64,000 nucleotides of DNA from Anaerolineales bacterium. Lineage in GTDB: Bacteria; Chloroflexota; Anaerolineae; Anaerolineales; Villigracilaceae. This document shows positions 8,652-16,995 of the stretch, one piece after another; position 1 is the first letter of the stretch; each line of letters begins with the position of its first letter. The stretch covers positions 744,001 to 808,000 of the forward strand of contig JABTUU010000002.1 of assembly GCA_015075275.1 (NCBI GenBank), in the 5' to 3' direction. A program made the translations under genes and the position numbers. Under the pieces are notes generated by a model. It saw only the letters and a list, made by a program, of their open reading frames with translations. It was not told where the DNA came from and made no database searches.

Positions 8652-9581
8652 TTATTGTTTGTCTAATAGAAGGTCGAGTTCTTGTAAGGCTTGTTCTTCT
8701 ACGGCATTCGAGACGAGGCTTAAGGGCGGTTTGAGCGCCCAGCGCGGTAAGCCGTATCTTCGATGGAGCAGCGCTTTGAGGATCGGCGGGAAGGGAGAGA
8801 ATTTCTCTAAAATGCGCCGTTGTTCGGATACGCGGGCTTGCGTTTCGCTGGCGTCCTTGCCGGCACGCGTCAAATCCCATACAGCGCGTAGACTAGGAGA
8901 GATTAAATTTGCGGGCGCAGTAATACAGCCGGCGGCATGATTCTCCATGGCGAATTTCAAATAGGAATCGGTGCCGTTCAGCGTCATAAGATCGGCGCCA
9001 AAGATATCGCCGAGAGTCTTCGCAAAGTTAATATCGTGCGATGAATCTTTGATGCCGGCAAATTGAGATGGGAATACATCTTTTAAACGTCGCAGCAACT
9101 CGATGGAAAAGCCGACGCCGGTTAGCGGGGGAATGTGATACCCGATAATATATTTATCCGCTGGAACGGCTCGATGAATGACCTCGCTGAACCAGTTGAA
9201 CAAACCGTCGTCGGCGACCTTACGAAAATAATACGGCGGGAGAATTAACGCCGCGTCGCAGCCCAAATCGAACGTTAGTTTAGTTAATTCGATCGTTTCC
9301 GTTAGGCTGGGCGTGCCTGTGCCAACGATCAAACGGAAATCATTTAACGAATCGCGCGCGGCGACGGCGGCGCGTATCAACGCTTCGCGCTCGGCGGACG
9401 AGAATGAGGGACCTTCGCCGGTGGTGCCGAAAAGCGCCGCGCCGTGACATCCGCGCTCAGCGAGGAAGCGCAGAAGCGCCGGGACAGACTCCAGGTCGAG
9501 TTCTGAGGCGCAGCCGTCCAATGAACGAAGAGGCGTGACTGCCGCAGCGTAGACTCCAGCAAGGGGGTGCGATGAGATCAT
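8652..9581 (-). CDS. DapA/NAL superfamily aldolase (dihydrodipicolinate synthase-like)
   Basis: 309 residues, a TIM-barrel class I aldolase. Seen: GVYAAAVTPL, ALFGTTGEGPSFSSAERE, a YHIPP segment with the conserved Tyr, and FAGIKDSS with the Schiff-base Lys. The usual YN.P.R of true dihydrodipicolinate synthase, whose Arg binds the substrate carboxylate, is replaced by YHIPPLTG. The substrate may therefore be another 2-keto acid aldol, and lysine synthesis should not be assumed. I chose the start at 9581 because GGAG and AGGA lie just upstream. It is convergent with the HD-GYP gene, two bases apart. Confidence 0.85.
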   Translation of the reverse strand: MISSHPLAGVYAAAVTPLRSLDGCASELDLESVPALLRFLAERGCHGAALFGTTGEGPSFSSAEREALIRAAVAARDSLNDFRLIVGTGTPSLTETIELTKLTFDLGCDAALILPPYYFRKVADDGLFNWFSEVIHRAVPADKYIIGYHIPPLTGVGFSIELLRRLKDVFPSQFAGIKDSSHDINFAKTLGDIFGADLMTLNGTDSYLKFAMENHAAGCITAPANLISPSLRAVWDLTRAGKDASETQARVSEQRRILEKFSPFPPILKALLHRRYGLPRWALKPPLSLVSNAVEEQALQELDLLLDKQ

Positions 9582-9693
9582 GATTCCTGTGCTCCAATTG
9601 TGAATTGTTCGTATTGTGCCGTAAAATGAACACATCTGCAAGGTAGAATGAGGAATCGTTCGATTCTAGGTTGTCAAACGCGGCTAGGCAAAC

Positions 9694-9699
9694 TATAAT
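9694..9699 (+). promoter_or_regulatory. Probable -10 box of the kinase operon
   Basis: TATAAT, followed about 10 nt later by an AAGGAG ribosome site (9709-9714). The predicted transcript start is near 9706. Confidence 0.5.
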
Positions 9700-9745
9700 T
9701 TACCGCTGAAGGAGAATCGTTCTGGAAACTCGAATATTTCCTGAG

Positions 9746-11611
9746 TTGGATGGTATGGGCGAAGGAGATTCCTCCGCTTTACGACAACTTCAGTCGGGCG
9801 CTACGCTTGTCAATCGTTATGCGATTCAAGAGGTGATCGGCGTTGGCGGTATGGGGTCGGTCTATCGCGCCCGCGATATGCATTTTCCGAATGTGACAAA
9901 ACTGGTAGCGGTTAAGGAAATGATCAATTCCGCGCCAGATCCGCTTGTGCGTCAAACGATCGTACAAAATTTCGAGCGTGAAGCCAATCTGCTTGCCACG
10001 CTGAATCATCCTTCCATCCCGCGCATTAACGATTATTTTACAATTGGCAGTCGCTCATACCTTGTGCTCGATTTTATCCTCGGCAAGGATATGGAAGCGA
10101 TCATCAACGATACGAACGGCTTTTTGCCGGAAGAACAGACGCTGGGCTGGGCGATTGAACTGTGCGACGTGTTGGATTTCTTACACAAGCACAAGCCCGA
10201 CCCGATCATCTTCCGCGACATGAAACCCTCGAATGTGATGATCAACCAAAAAGGCGACATTATTTTGGTGGACTTTGGGATCGCCAAAACATTTCAGACG
10301 GGAATGAAAGGGACGATGATTGGCACGGAAGGTTACTCGCCGCCGGAGCAGTATCGCGGCGAAGCCACGCCGATCGCGGATATCTACGCATTAGGCGCGA
10401 CTATTCATCACGCGTTGACGCGCCGCGATCCGCGCATCGAGCCGCCGTTTTCGTTCGCCGAACGCCCCCTGCGGCGTATTAATCCCGCCGTATCCGCCGA
10501 ATTAGAAGCGGTTATCAACACTGCGCTGGAATACGATCCGGAGAATCGCTTCCGCACGGCGGCGGAGATGAAACAGGCGTTGATGGGGGTGGCAAAAAAG
10601 ACGGGCGCGCTGGCGCGCATCAAAGCGGCTACCAGTTCAATTGGGCAAATAGATACGATCAAGCCGTTGTGGTCGTTTAAATGCGAGGATGAAATTCGCG
10701 GAACGTCAACGGTTCTTAACGGCACGTTGTATGTCGGTTCGTACGACAATAACCTTTATGCGTTGAACGCGGCGGATGGAAAATTCAAGTGGAAATATCC
10801 GACGAACGGCGGAGTTGTTTCGCGCCCGGCGGCGTATGACGGCAATGTATATTTCGGTTCGGAAGACAAGCGACTGTATGCCGTGAACGGAATATCGGGC
10901 AAAGAAGTGTGGACGTATCATGCCGAGGGACCGGTGCGTTCTTCGCCGCGCATTGCGGAAGGACATGTGTTCATCGGTTCGGATAACGCCTACATGCACG
11001 CCGTGAATATAAATACGGGCAGGTTGGTTTGGAGGTTTGAAGCGACGGACGCTGTCCGCTCGACGCCGTATGTACTTAACGAACTGGTGTATGTAGGATG
11101 CGAAAGCGGCGACTTTTACGCCGTTGATTTTCGCGGCGCACTGAAGTGGAGATTTCACGCCAAAAGAGCGATCACCTCATCCGCGACGAGCTCCGACGCC
11201 GCCTTATTCATCGCCTCGCTCGATGGTATGCTCTACGCGCTCGATCCGCGCAACGGTTGGGCGTTGTGGCGCTTTCGGTTGGGCAAAGCCTCCATTAGCT
11301 CGCCATGCGTCGTTGACGATATTGTGATCGTCGGCGCGTCGGATGGATTTATCTATGCTGTAGATGCGCACAGCGCCAAAGAAATCTGGCGTTTTCGCAC
11401 GGAGCATCAAGTCAACAGCTCGCCGGTAGCGTATAAAGATTCGGTGTATTGCGGTTCGGTAGACGGCAATCTGTATTGCTTGGAATATCGCACGGGTCGT
11501 TTACGCTGGAAGTTCGGAACGGAAGCGGCGATTACAGGCTCGCCTTTTGTGTACGACGATATTGTTTATGTTGGCTCTACCGATCATCGCATGTACGCGT
11601 TGCTCGCATGA
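9746..11611 (+). CDS. Soluble Ser/Thr protein kinase with PQQ-type beta-propeller
   Basis: 621 residues. Kinase domain about 25-280: glycine loop IGVGGMGSVY, VAVKEM with Lys57, catalytic FRDMKPSN (Asp158), VDFGIAK, and GTEGYSPPEQY in the activation segment. The C-terminal half (about 305-621) has eight repeats of the form VYVGS.D..LYA....G...W.F, typical of PQQ/PknB-type propellers that bind ligands or proteins. No transmembrane helix joins the two, unlike PknB. The start is uncertain: TTG at 9746 or ATG at 9755 lack ribosome sites, while an AAGGAG at 9709-9714 points to an in-frame CTG at 9722. It heads a co-directional module with phosphatase, DnaJ-VWA and FHA genes. Confidence 0.92.
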   Translation: MDGMGEGDSSALRQLQSGATLVNRYAIQEVIGVGGMGSVYRARDMHFPNVTKLVAVKEMINSAPDPLVRQTIVQNFEREANLLATLNHPSIPRINDYFTIGSRSYLVLDFILGKDMEAIINDTNGFLPEEQTLGWAIELCDVLDFLHKHKPDPIIFRDMKPSNVMINQKGDIILVDFGIAKTFQTGMKGTMIGTEGYSPPEQYRGEATPIADIYALGATIHHALTRRDPRIEPPFSFAERPLRRINPAVSAELEAVINTALEYDPENRFRTAAEMKQALMGVAKKTGALARIKAATSSIGQIDTIKPLWSFKCEDEIRGTSTVLNGTLYVGSYDNNLYALNAADGKFKWKYPTNGGVVSRPAAYDGNVYFGSEDKRLYAVNGISGKEVWTYHAEGPVRSSPRIAEGHVFIGSDNAYMHAVNINTGRLVWRFEATDAVRSTPYVLNELVYVGCESGDFYAVDFRGALKWRFHAKRAITSSATSSDAALFIASLDGMLYALDPRNGWALWRFRLGKASISSPCVVDDIVIVGASDGFIYAVDAHSAKEIWRFRTEHQVNSSPVAYKDSVYCGSVDGNLYCLEYRTGRLRWKFGTEAAITGSPFVYDDIVYVGSTDHRMYALLA

Positions 11612-11624
11612 GCGAGGAATCTTT

Positions 11625-12533
11625 ATGATGAAATTCTTCGACAAATTATTCGGTAAAAAAGAAAAAGCGATTGTGCGCAGTCAAGATATGGCGAACACGG
11701 CTCCGCTCACGGAAGAGCAAATTCAAGCCATCGTAAGCGGGCAAAGTCCGCATTTTGATATGCAACAACTCGTCGCGGGTTGCGGGCAATCAGTGGGAAA
11801 ACAGCGCGAGTTGAATGAAGACAGCATCATGGCTCTCACCGCCACCATTGCGGGCAATTCGGGCAATTTGCCTTTTGGGCTGTACCTCGTTGCAGACGGC
11901 ATGGGCGGGCATCAATTTGGCGAAATCGCCAGCAACGCCGCGATCCGGTCGGTGTCCGATTACATTATGAAGAGATTCCACCCGTATCTTTTTCACTTAA
12001 AGACCGAGATGATGGAGGAGCCTTTTCAAGAGATCATGCTGGGCGCGGTTCGAGAAGCGCATAAAGTGATTCAACGCGAAGCCCCCGGCAGCGGCACTAC
12101 GCTCACTGCCGCGCTGGTGATTGGGCAGCAGGTTACGATTGCGCATGTGGGAGACAGCCGCGCTTATTTCGTCTATCCGGATGGGCGGCTTGATCCGATT
12201 ACGCGCGACCATTCGCTTGTGAAGCGCTTGGAAGAACTGGGACATCTCGCCCCTGAAGAGGCGCAGAACTATCCGCATCGCAACGTGCTTTACCGCGCGT
12301 TGGGGCAAGGCGATTTCTTGGAACCCGATATTTTCACCGTCGCTTTTCCGCAGCCTGGATACTTAATGATCTGCAGCGACGGCTTATGGGGCGTTGTCGC
12401 TGAAACGGACATTCAACGCTCGGTGATTGAAGCGCCTACGCTCCAAAGGGCTTGTCAGAATCTGGTGACTGCGGCGAATGTCGCCGGAGGTCCCGATAAT
12501 ATTAGCGTCGTTTTAGCGCAATTGATTGGATAA
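11625..12533 (+). CDS. PP2C-family protein phosphatase
   Basis: 302 residues. The PPM metal-site motifs are present in order: RELNEDS, YLVADGMGGHQFGE, IAHVGDSRAYF, LMICSDGLWGVV and GGPDNISVV. The enzyme is a Mg/Mn-dependent Ser/Thr phosphatase and most likely reverses the kinase encoded 13 bp upstream. A short basic N-terminus (MMKFFDKLFGKKEK) precedes the domain, with no membrane helix. The start follows GAGGAA; the open frame extends upstream into the kinase gene without support. Confidence 0.92.
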   Translation: MMKFFDKLFGKKEKAIVRSQDMANTAPLTEEQIQAIVSGQSPHFDMQQLVAGCGQSVGKQRELNEDSIMALTATIAGNSGNLPFGLYLVADGMGGHQFGEIASNAAIRSVSDYIMKRFHPYLFHLKTEMMEEPFQEIMLGAVREAHKVIQREAPGSGTTLTAALVIGQQVTIAHVGDSRAYFVYPDGRLDPITRDHSLVKRLEELGHLAPEEAQNYPHRNVLYRALGQGDFLEPDIFTVAFPQPGYLMICSDGLWGVVAETDIQRSVIEAPTLQRACQNLVTAANVAGGPDNISVVLAQLIG

Positions 12534-12535
12534 GC

Positions 12536-13999
12536 ATGCCCCCGCGCCAGCAGGATTTCTACGCGGTGCTCGGCGTTCCACGAAACGCTTCGTTGGAAGA
12601 AATTAAACGCGCCTACCTCGAATCGGCTCAGAAACTACATCCCGATAAGAACACTGCGGCTGGCGAAACCGAATTATTCCTTGAAGCGCAGCAAGCCTAC
12701 GAGACGCTTTCCAGCCTAACTCGGCGTGCGCAATATGATGCGACCCTTGCGCCTGAAGCGTCAACATCCCTGCCGTATCGCCATAAACTGATTCAAAGCC
12801 GCGTAACTTTGAACAGTCTTGCCGAAGCGCAAATGCAATACCTGATTCTTGAGCTTGAAGCGCCGCCCGACTCGCAGAAAACAACCGCCCCGCCTCTTAA
12901 TCTTGCGTTGGTCATAGACCGCTCTACTTCAATGACCGGGAAAAAGATGGACCTACTCAAAGCCGCCGTGATTCAAGCGCTGCGCAGTTTGCGTCCGCAA
13001 GATATTGTGAGCGTCATCGCTTTCAGCGATCGCGCGGAAGTGATTATTCCCGCTACGCATCTTCGAGATCGAACGAGATTAGAGTCCCCGATCTACTCTA
13101 TTCAACCGTCCGGCGCGACTGAGATTTATCGAGGGTTGGAAGCCGGTGCAAATGAGATTCGCCGCAGTTTGGGCGCGAAACGTATAAATCATATTATCCT
13201 GCTCACCGATGGGCACACTTACGGCGACGAGCAACAAAGTCTGGCGCTTGCCAAGGACCTCGCCGAACAGAAGGTGGGCGTCAGCGGCATGGGCATTGGA
13301 AACGACTGGAATGATAGTTTCCTCGACGCGCTTGCCATACGGACCGGCGGAAGCAGCGCGCATATCTCCGATCCGCAAGATATTAAACGCATCTTGCTCG
13401 ATAAATTCAGCGCGCTTGCTCAAATCTTTGCCGAAGACGTTGTGTTAGAAACTCAACCTATAGACGGCGTAGATATTAGCTACGCGTTTCGTCTCCAGCC
13501 AAACCCTTCGCCCATCCCCGTTACGGAACATAAATATCGCCTTGGAGCAATATTGCAAGATGCTCCCACTTGCGTCATCTTTGAATACTTAATCCACCCG
13601 AAAGCGGTACAATCCAACCGCTTGACCTTTATGGACGGCATTCTAAAAGTTTCGATAGACTCTCTCCTTTTTTCGGTTCCATCGTTGCGCCTTCGACCCT
13701 CATGCTCGGTGGCGGATACCCCTCCTGCATACGCCGCGCCTGCGGAGATTCAGAAAGCCCTTTCGCGCTTAACGTTGTATCGAATGCAGGAACGCGCGCG
13801 CAAAGAGATCGAAAAAGGCAATTACGATGCGGCTACGCGACGGCTGCAAATATTGGCGGATAATTTGTCCGCGCAAGGCGAGCGAAGTTTGGCGGATACC
13901 ATCCTGTTTGAAGCGGGCCGCCTTAAAGAGAAACTTGCTCTATCCGATGGAGGCAGTAAGAAGATGGAGTACGGTACGCGTTCGTTGTTTATGAAATGA
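12536..13999 (+). CDS. DnaJ-domain / von Willebrand A-domain fusion protein
   Basis: 487 residues. An N-terminal J domain (about 5-70) has the HPD tripeptide (KLHPDKN) that stimulates Hsp70 ATPase. A VWA domain follows (about 115-290) with an intact metal site: DRSTSM, a Thr in PSGATEI, and LLTDGH. The last 100 residues are helical and charged (about 400-470). It starts two bases after the phosphatase stop, so it is translated from the same mRNA. J-domain and VWA in one chain is an unusual pairing. It suggests recruitment of DnaK to a metal-dependent protein complex, perhaps a phosphorylated one. No DnaK gene is in the window. Confidence 0.88.
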   Translation: MPPRQQDFYAVLGVPRNASLEEIKRAYLESAQKLHPDKNTAAGETELFLEAQQAYETLSSLTRRAQYDATLAPEASTSLPYRHKLIQSRVTLNSLAEAQMQYLILELEAPPDSQKTTAPPLNLALVIDRSTSMTGKKMDLLKAAVIQALRSLRPQDIVSVIAFSDRAEVIIPATHLRDRTRLESPIYSIQPSGATEIYRGLEAGANEIRRSLGAKRINHIILLTDGHTYGDEQQSLALAKDLAEQKVGVSGMGIGNDWNDSFLDALAIRTGGSSAHISDPQDIKRILLDKFSALAQIFAEDVVLETQPIDGVDISYAFRLQPNPSPIPVTEHKYRLGAILQDAPTCVIFEYLIHPKAVQSNRLTFMDGILKVSIDSLLFSVPSLRLRPSCSVADTPPAYAAPAEIQKALSRLTLYRMQERARKEIEKGNYDAATRRLQILADNLSAQGERSLADTILFEAGRLKEKLALSDGGSKKMEYGTRSLFMK

Positions 14000-14017
14000 T
14001 GAGAAGGAGTTGACCTA

Positions 14018-14518
14018 ATGATTACCTGTTCGAATTGCGGGCATGAAAACGCGGAAGGATCTATTTTTTGTTCAGAGTGCGGAGCATTGGTGGACGGCGC
14101 GCAATTATTGGTCACAAAGACCATCGCAGACAGCGAGATGGCTGACAGCGTCAAGAAAGAAGCGTCGAATTCCGGCGCGGACGATTTATCTACCGATTAT
14201 TGGCTGGCGTTGCGTTTAATGGAGAACGATAAAACGCTGTATCTTTCGGCGCGCGATGAATTTACATTAGGACGTTTTACCGAAGGGCAGCCTGTGGCGC
14301 CTGATATTGACCTTATGTCGTATCAAGCGTATGCGGCGGGCGTTTCGCGGCTGCACGCGGCGATTCGGCGCGATTCGGATCGCGTAATCATTATGGACCT
14401 CGGATCGTCTAATGGAACCTACCTCAACGGTCGTAGGCTTAATTCGCATATGGAAGAACAGTTGAAACGCGGCGACGTGATCGCTCTTGGAAAACTCAAA
14501 ATGCAAGTTATCGTATAA
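14018..14518 (+). CDS. Zinc-ribbon FHA-domain protein
   Basis: 166 residues. The N-terminal zinc ribbon has two CxxC pairs (CSNCGHENAEGSIFCSECG). A linker leads to an FHA domain (about 65-165): FTLGRF, VSRLHA.IRR, and DLGSSNGTYLNGRR. FHA domains bind phosphothreonine peptides, so it is a likely reader of the kinase encoded 4 kb upstream in the same run. An AAGGAG site lies before the ATG. Confidence 0.92.
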   Translation: MITCSNCGHENAEGSIFCSECGALVDGAQLLVTKTIADSEMADSVKKEASNSGADDLSTDYWLALRLMENDKTLYLSARDEFTLGRFTEGQPVAPDIDLMSYQAYAAGVSRLHAAIRRDSDRVIIMDLGSSNGTYLNGRRLNSHMEEQLKRGDVIALGKLKMQVIV

Positions 14519-14548
14519 TGCGGCGTTTTCGCAGAAAAGGCAACAAGT

Positions 14549-14791
14549 ATGGCGTACACAATTATTTTACATATCACCGGCGAAGCCTCTGTGCTTTGCG
14601 AAATGGAAGACCTTCCCAAACCGACCGACACGATCGTCACCGTGCATAATCCGCGTTTGCGCGACGGTAAAGACATTCACTATCTCGAATCGAACGTGAC
14701 CAAAGTGATCTGGCCCATGAATAAAGTCGCTTTGATCGAAATTTTGGATAGCCAGGACGAAGAAGGCTTAATTGGCTTTGTGAGAGAATAA
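14549..14791 (+). CDS. Conserved small protein of unknown function
   Basis: 80 residues, soluble, no signal. It begins [23 protein letters not shown] and is a compact alternation of short hydrophobic strands with acidic patches. I do not recognise the family. It lies between the FHA gene and a response regulator in the same direction, with small gaps (30 and 1 bp), so it is probably co-transcribed. A TATAAT at the end of the FHA gene (14513-14518) could give it an additional promoter. Confidence 0.7.
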   Translation: MAYTIILHITGEASVLCEMEDLPKPTDTIVTVHNPRLRDGKDIHYLESNVTKVIWPMNKVALIEILDSQDEEGLIGFVRE

Positions 14792-14792
14792 T

Positions 14793-15515
14793 ATGACCGA
14801 TGAATTCAAACGCCGCCGTATCCTTGTGGTTGACGATGAAGAGCGTATGGTGCGATTCATTCGTATGAATCTGGAGCATGACGGCTTTCAGGTGACGGAA
14901 GCCTTTAACGGCAAGCAAGCCCTCCAAAAAATGCGCGATACGACTCCCGACCTAATCTTGCTCGATGTGATGATGCCCGATATAGACGGCTTCGAAACGC
15001 TTGAAACCATTCGTGAAAGCGGCAATACCGTGCCGGTGATCATGCTTACCGCCAAAGGCGAAGAAGACGACCGCGTGCGTGGGCTTGAGCTTGGCGCCGA
15101 CGATTATGTGACCAAACCGTTCAACCCGCGCGAATTGGTCAGCCGCATTAAAGCCGTTTTACGCCGCACTGAAGGAACGAGCGGTTCGATGCACGATATT
15201 ATCGAAGTGGACGATCGTCTTAAAATTGACTTCGATCGCCGCGAAGTTTGGCTGGAGGGCAAACTCGTCAAATTGCGCCCGACGGAATATCGCTTGTTGT
15301 ATCATCTGGTTCAGAACGCCGGTTGGGTCGTCACGCACGATCAGATCCTCGTCAAAGTATGGGGTTATGAATATCGCGACGAACCGCATTATGTCCGCTT
15401 ATATATCAACTATCTGCGCCAGAAATTGGAAAAAGATCCCGCCAATCCGAAATATATCCTGACCGAACGCGGCGTGGGCTATCGCTTTGTAGATTACAAG
15501 CGGCAAAAACCATAG
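14793..15515 (+). CDS. OmpR/PhoB-type response regulator
   Basis: 240 residues. Receiver domain 8-120: acidic pair in VVDDEE, phospho-acceptor in [16 protein letters not shown] and the Lys of YVTKPF. Winged-helix DNA-binding domain about 145-235: [50 protein letters not shown]. No partner kinase adjoins it. It starts one base after the preceding gene. Target genes are unknown. Confidence 0.93.
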   Translation: MTDEFKRRRILVVDDEERMVRFIRMNLEHDGFQVTEAFNGKQALQKMRDTTPDLILLDVMMPDIDGFETLETIRESGNTVPVIMLTAKGEEDDRVRGLELGADDYVTKPFNPRELVSRIKAVLRRTEGTSGSMHDIIEVDDRLKIDFDRREVWLEGKLVKLRPTEYRLLYHLVQNAGWVVTHDQILVKVWGYEYRDEPHYVRLYINYLRQKLEKDPANPKYILTERGVGYRFVDYKRQKP

Positions 15516-15541
15516 GCGCGAATTTCATACGTTTTTTTGAT

Positions 15542-15574
15542 AAAGAACTTGCGTGTTTTTAACGCAAGTTCTTT
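15542..15574. promoter_or_regulatory. 13-bp inverted repeat upstream of hsp20
   Basis: AAAGAACTTGCGT and ACGCAAGTTCTTT around a 7-nt T-rich loop. It may be the terminator of the response-regulator gene (only a weak T run follows) or an operator or RNA hairpin controlling hsp20. It is not a CIRCE element. Confidence 0.6.
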
Positions 15575-15624
15575 ATATTAAAGGCAAGATATACGTTGCA
15601 AAGAAAAGGAAACTGGAGGTTGCT

Positions 15625-16065
15625 ATGACTAATTTAATCCGTTGGGAACCCGCCCGCGATTTTATGACCTTGCGCGAGGCGATGGATCACCTGTTCGATG
15701 ATGCGTTCACGCGTCCGCTCTCTATCCGAGACGGTTGGTCGGCGCCGGCGGTGGATATGTATCAGACGGATAACGAGGTGATCGTGAAGGCGTCCATCCC
15801 CGGCTTCAAAGCCGATGATGTGCAAATTAATATCACCGGCGACATCCTCACCTTACGCGGCGAATTGAAACGCGAAGAGGAAAAAGAAGACAAGGCTTGG
15901 CATATCCGCGAACAGCGTTGGGGTTCGTTTGAGCGCTCGCTCGTGATCCCGACTGCGGTTGTGACCGACAAGTCGAAAGCGGAGTTCGAAAATGGGATTC
16001 TCACAATTTCTCTTCCCAAAGCAGAGGAAGTGAAACCCAAGACGATCGCCGTCAAAGTAAAGTAA
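15625..16065 (+). CDS. Hsp20 small heat-shock protein
   Basis: 146 residues starting MTNLIRWEPARDFMTLREAM, after a GGAGG site. The alpha-crystallin domain (about 40-140) shows PAVDMYQTDNEVIVKASIPG, GDILTLRGELKREEE, RSLVIPTAV and the late FENGILTISLPK. The family binds unfolding proteins and holds them for DnaK/ClpB. It is probably stress-induced and is bracketed by two long inverted repeats. Confidence 0.95.
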   Translation: MTNLIRWEPARDFMTLREAMDHLFDDAFTRPLSIRDGWSAPAVDMYQTDNEVIVKASIPGFKADDVQINITGDILTLRGELKREEEKEDKAWHIREQRWGSFERSLVIPTAVVTDKSKAEFENGILTISLPKAEEVKPKTIAVKVK

Positions 16066-16081
16066 GCAGGTAAGGCAAGCT

Positions 16082-16111
16082 GCAGCGCGAGAGAAATTTC
16101 TCTCGCGCTGC
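16082..16111. terminator. Perfect 30-bp palindrome after hsp20
   Basis: GCAGCGCGAGAGAAA paired with its complement, followed by GTATTTA. It is a strong hairpin with a poor T run and is probably the end of the hsp20 transcript. Confidence 0.65.
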
Positions 16112-16176
16112 GTATTTAAAGGGAGAATGTAAAGAAGAGAAAAATCATCTGTGTTAGAACGATTTATCTGACGAGT

Positions 16177-16206
16177 TGAAACGGTTCATTAACTTAGGGT
16201 AAAATT
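16177..16206 (+). promoter_or_regulatory. Promoter giving a leaderless mRNA
   Basis: TTGAAA (16177-16182), 18-bp spacer, TAAAAT (16201-16206). The -10 ends 7 nt before the ATG at 16213, so transcription should start on the start codon. Confidence 0.75.
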
Positions 16207-16212
16207 CACCCC

Positions 16213-16884
16213 ATGCCTAAAGGAACTGCTAAGCAACGCGTTTTGTTGGTGGACGATCACGAAGTGGTGCGCGTTGGGCTGAGGTCATTATTGGAGAAGC
16301 ATCCGCAATTCGATGTGGTGGGCGAAGCTGGATCGGCGCGCGAAGCCATCCAAAAAACAGACTTGCTCAAGCCAGATGTGGTCGTGTTAGACATTCGCCT
16401 GCCGGGCGCGTCTGGAATTGAAGCCTGCGAGCAGATTGTGACCAAACACCCCAAGGTAAAAGTCATCATGCTCACCTCGTACGCGGAAGATGAGATGTTG
16501 TTCTCCGCGATCCGCGCGGGCGCTTCAGGTTACGTGTTGAAGCAGATCGGCAGCGGCGATTTAGTGAAAGCGCTTGAGGCGGTCGGACGCGGCGAAGCGC
16601 TCCTCGACCCGGCAGTAACGCAACGCGTCTTTCAGGAAGTACGGCGCGCGGTAAAAAATGAGGAAGCCTCTGCCTTTTCGCATTTGAGTCAGCAGGAAAA
16701 GCATGTTTTACTGCTCGTTTCCGAAGGCAGGACCAACCGCGAGATCGCTAAACAGTTGTACCTTGGCGAAGGCACTGTGCGAAATTATGTTTCGAGCATC
16801 CTCTCGAAGTTGAATGCGAATAATCGCGCCGAGGCGGCGGCATACGCGGTGGAACATAATTTGAAGGAATATATCGCTTCGTAG
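16213..16884 (+). CDS. NarL/FixJ-type response regulator
   Basis: 223 residues. Receiver domain 9-125: VDDHEVVR, phospho-acceptor in VVLDIRLPGASG, MLTSYAED, and Lys in YVLKQIG. LuxR-type helix-turn-helix about 155-215: LSQQEKHVLLLVSEGRTNREIAKQL and GTVRNYVSSILSKL. No histidine kinase adjoins it. The preceding promoter implies a leaderless transcript, since no ribosome site is present. Confidence 0.94.
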   Translation: MPKGTAKQRVLLVDDHEVVRVGLRSLLEKHPQFDVVGEAGSAREAIQKTDLLKPDVVVLDIRLPGASGIEACEQIVTKHPKVKVIMLTSYAEDEMLFSAIRAGASGYVLKQIGSGDLVKALEAVGRGEALLDPAVTQRVFQEVRRAVKNEEASAFSHLSQQEKHVLLLVSEGRTNREIAKQLYLGEGTVRNYVSSILSKLNANNRAEAAAYAVEHNLKEYIAS

Positions 16885-16934
16885 GACGGCGATAACCCCG
16901 TTTTCTTTTCTGGTAAATTTCAGCGTTTCTCCCC

Positions 16935-16978
16935 TTGACAAGAAATTAATTTAATTATATAGTTAAGTATACTTAACT
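16935..16978 (+). promoter_or_regulatory. Promoter and palindromic operator of the MarR-ABC operon
   Basis: TTGACA (16935-16940), 17-bp spacer, TATAGT (16958-16963). A perfect 18-bp palindrome, AGTTAAGTATACTTAACT (16961-16978), overlaps the -10 and the expected start point. A second ACTTAACT half-site lies at 16988-16995, next to the start codon. This is the expected layout for autorepression by the MarR protein. Confidence 0.85.
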
Positions 16979-16995
16979 AGAAAGTGGACTTAACT

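Noticed and set aside
8652..9581. Firm assignment as lysine-pathway DapA
   Set aside because: The Tyr-Asn-x-Pro-x-Arg segment of true DapA is altered to YHIPPLTG; only the superfamily is safe.
15542..15574. CIRCE element or ROSE-type RNA thermometer before hsp20
   Set aside because: The CIRCE half-site sequence is absent, and the stem does not reach the ribosome site.
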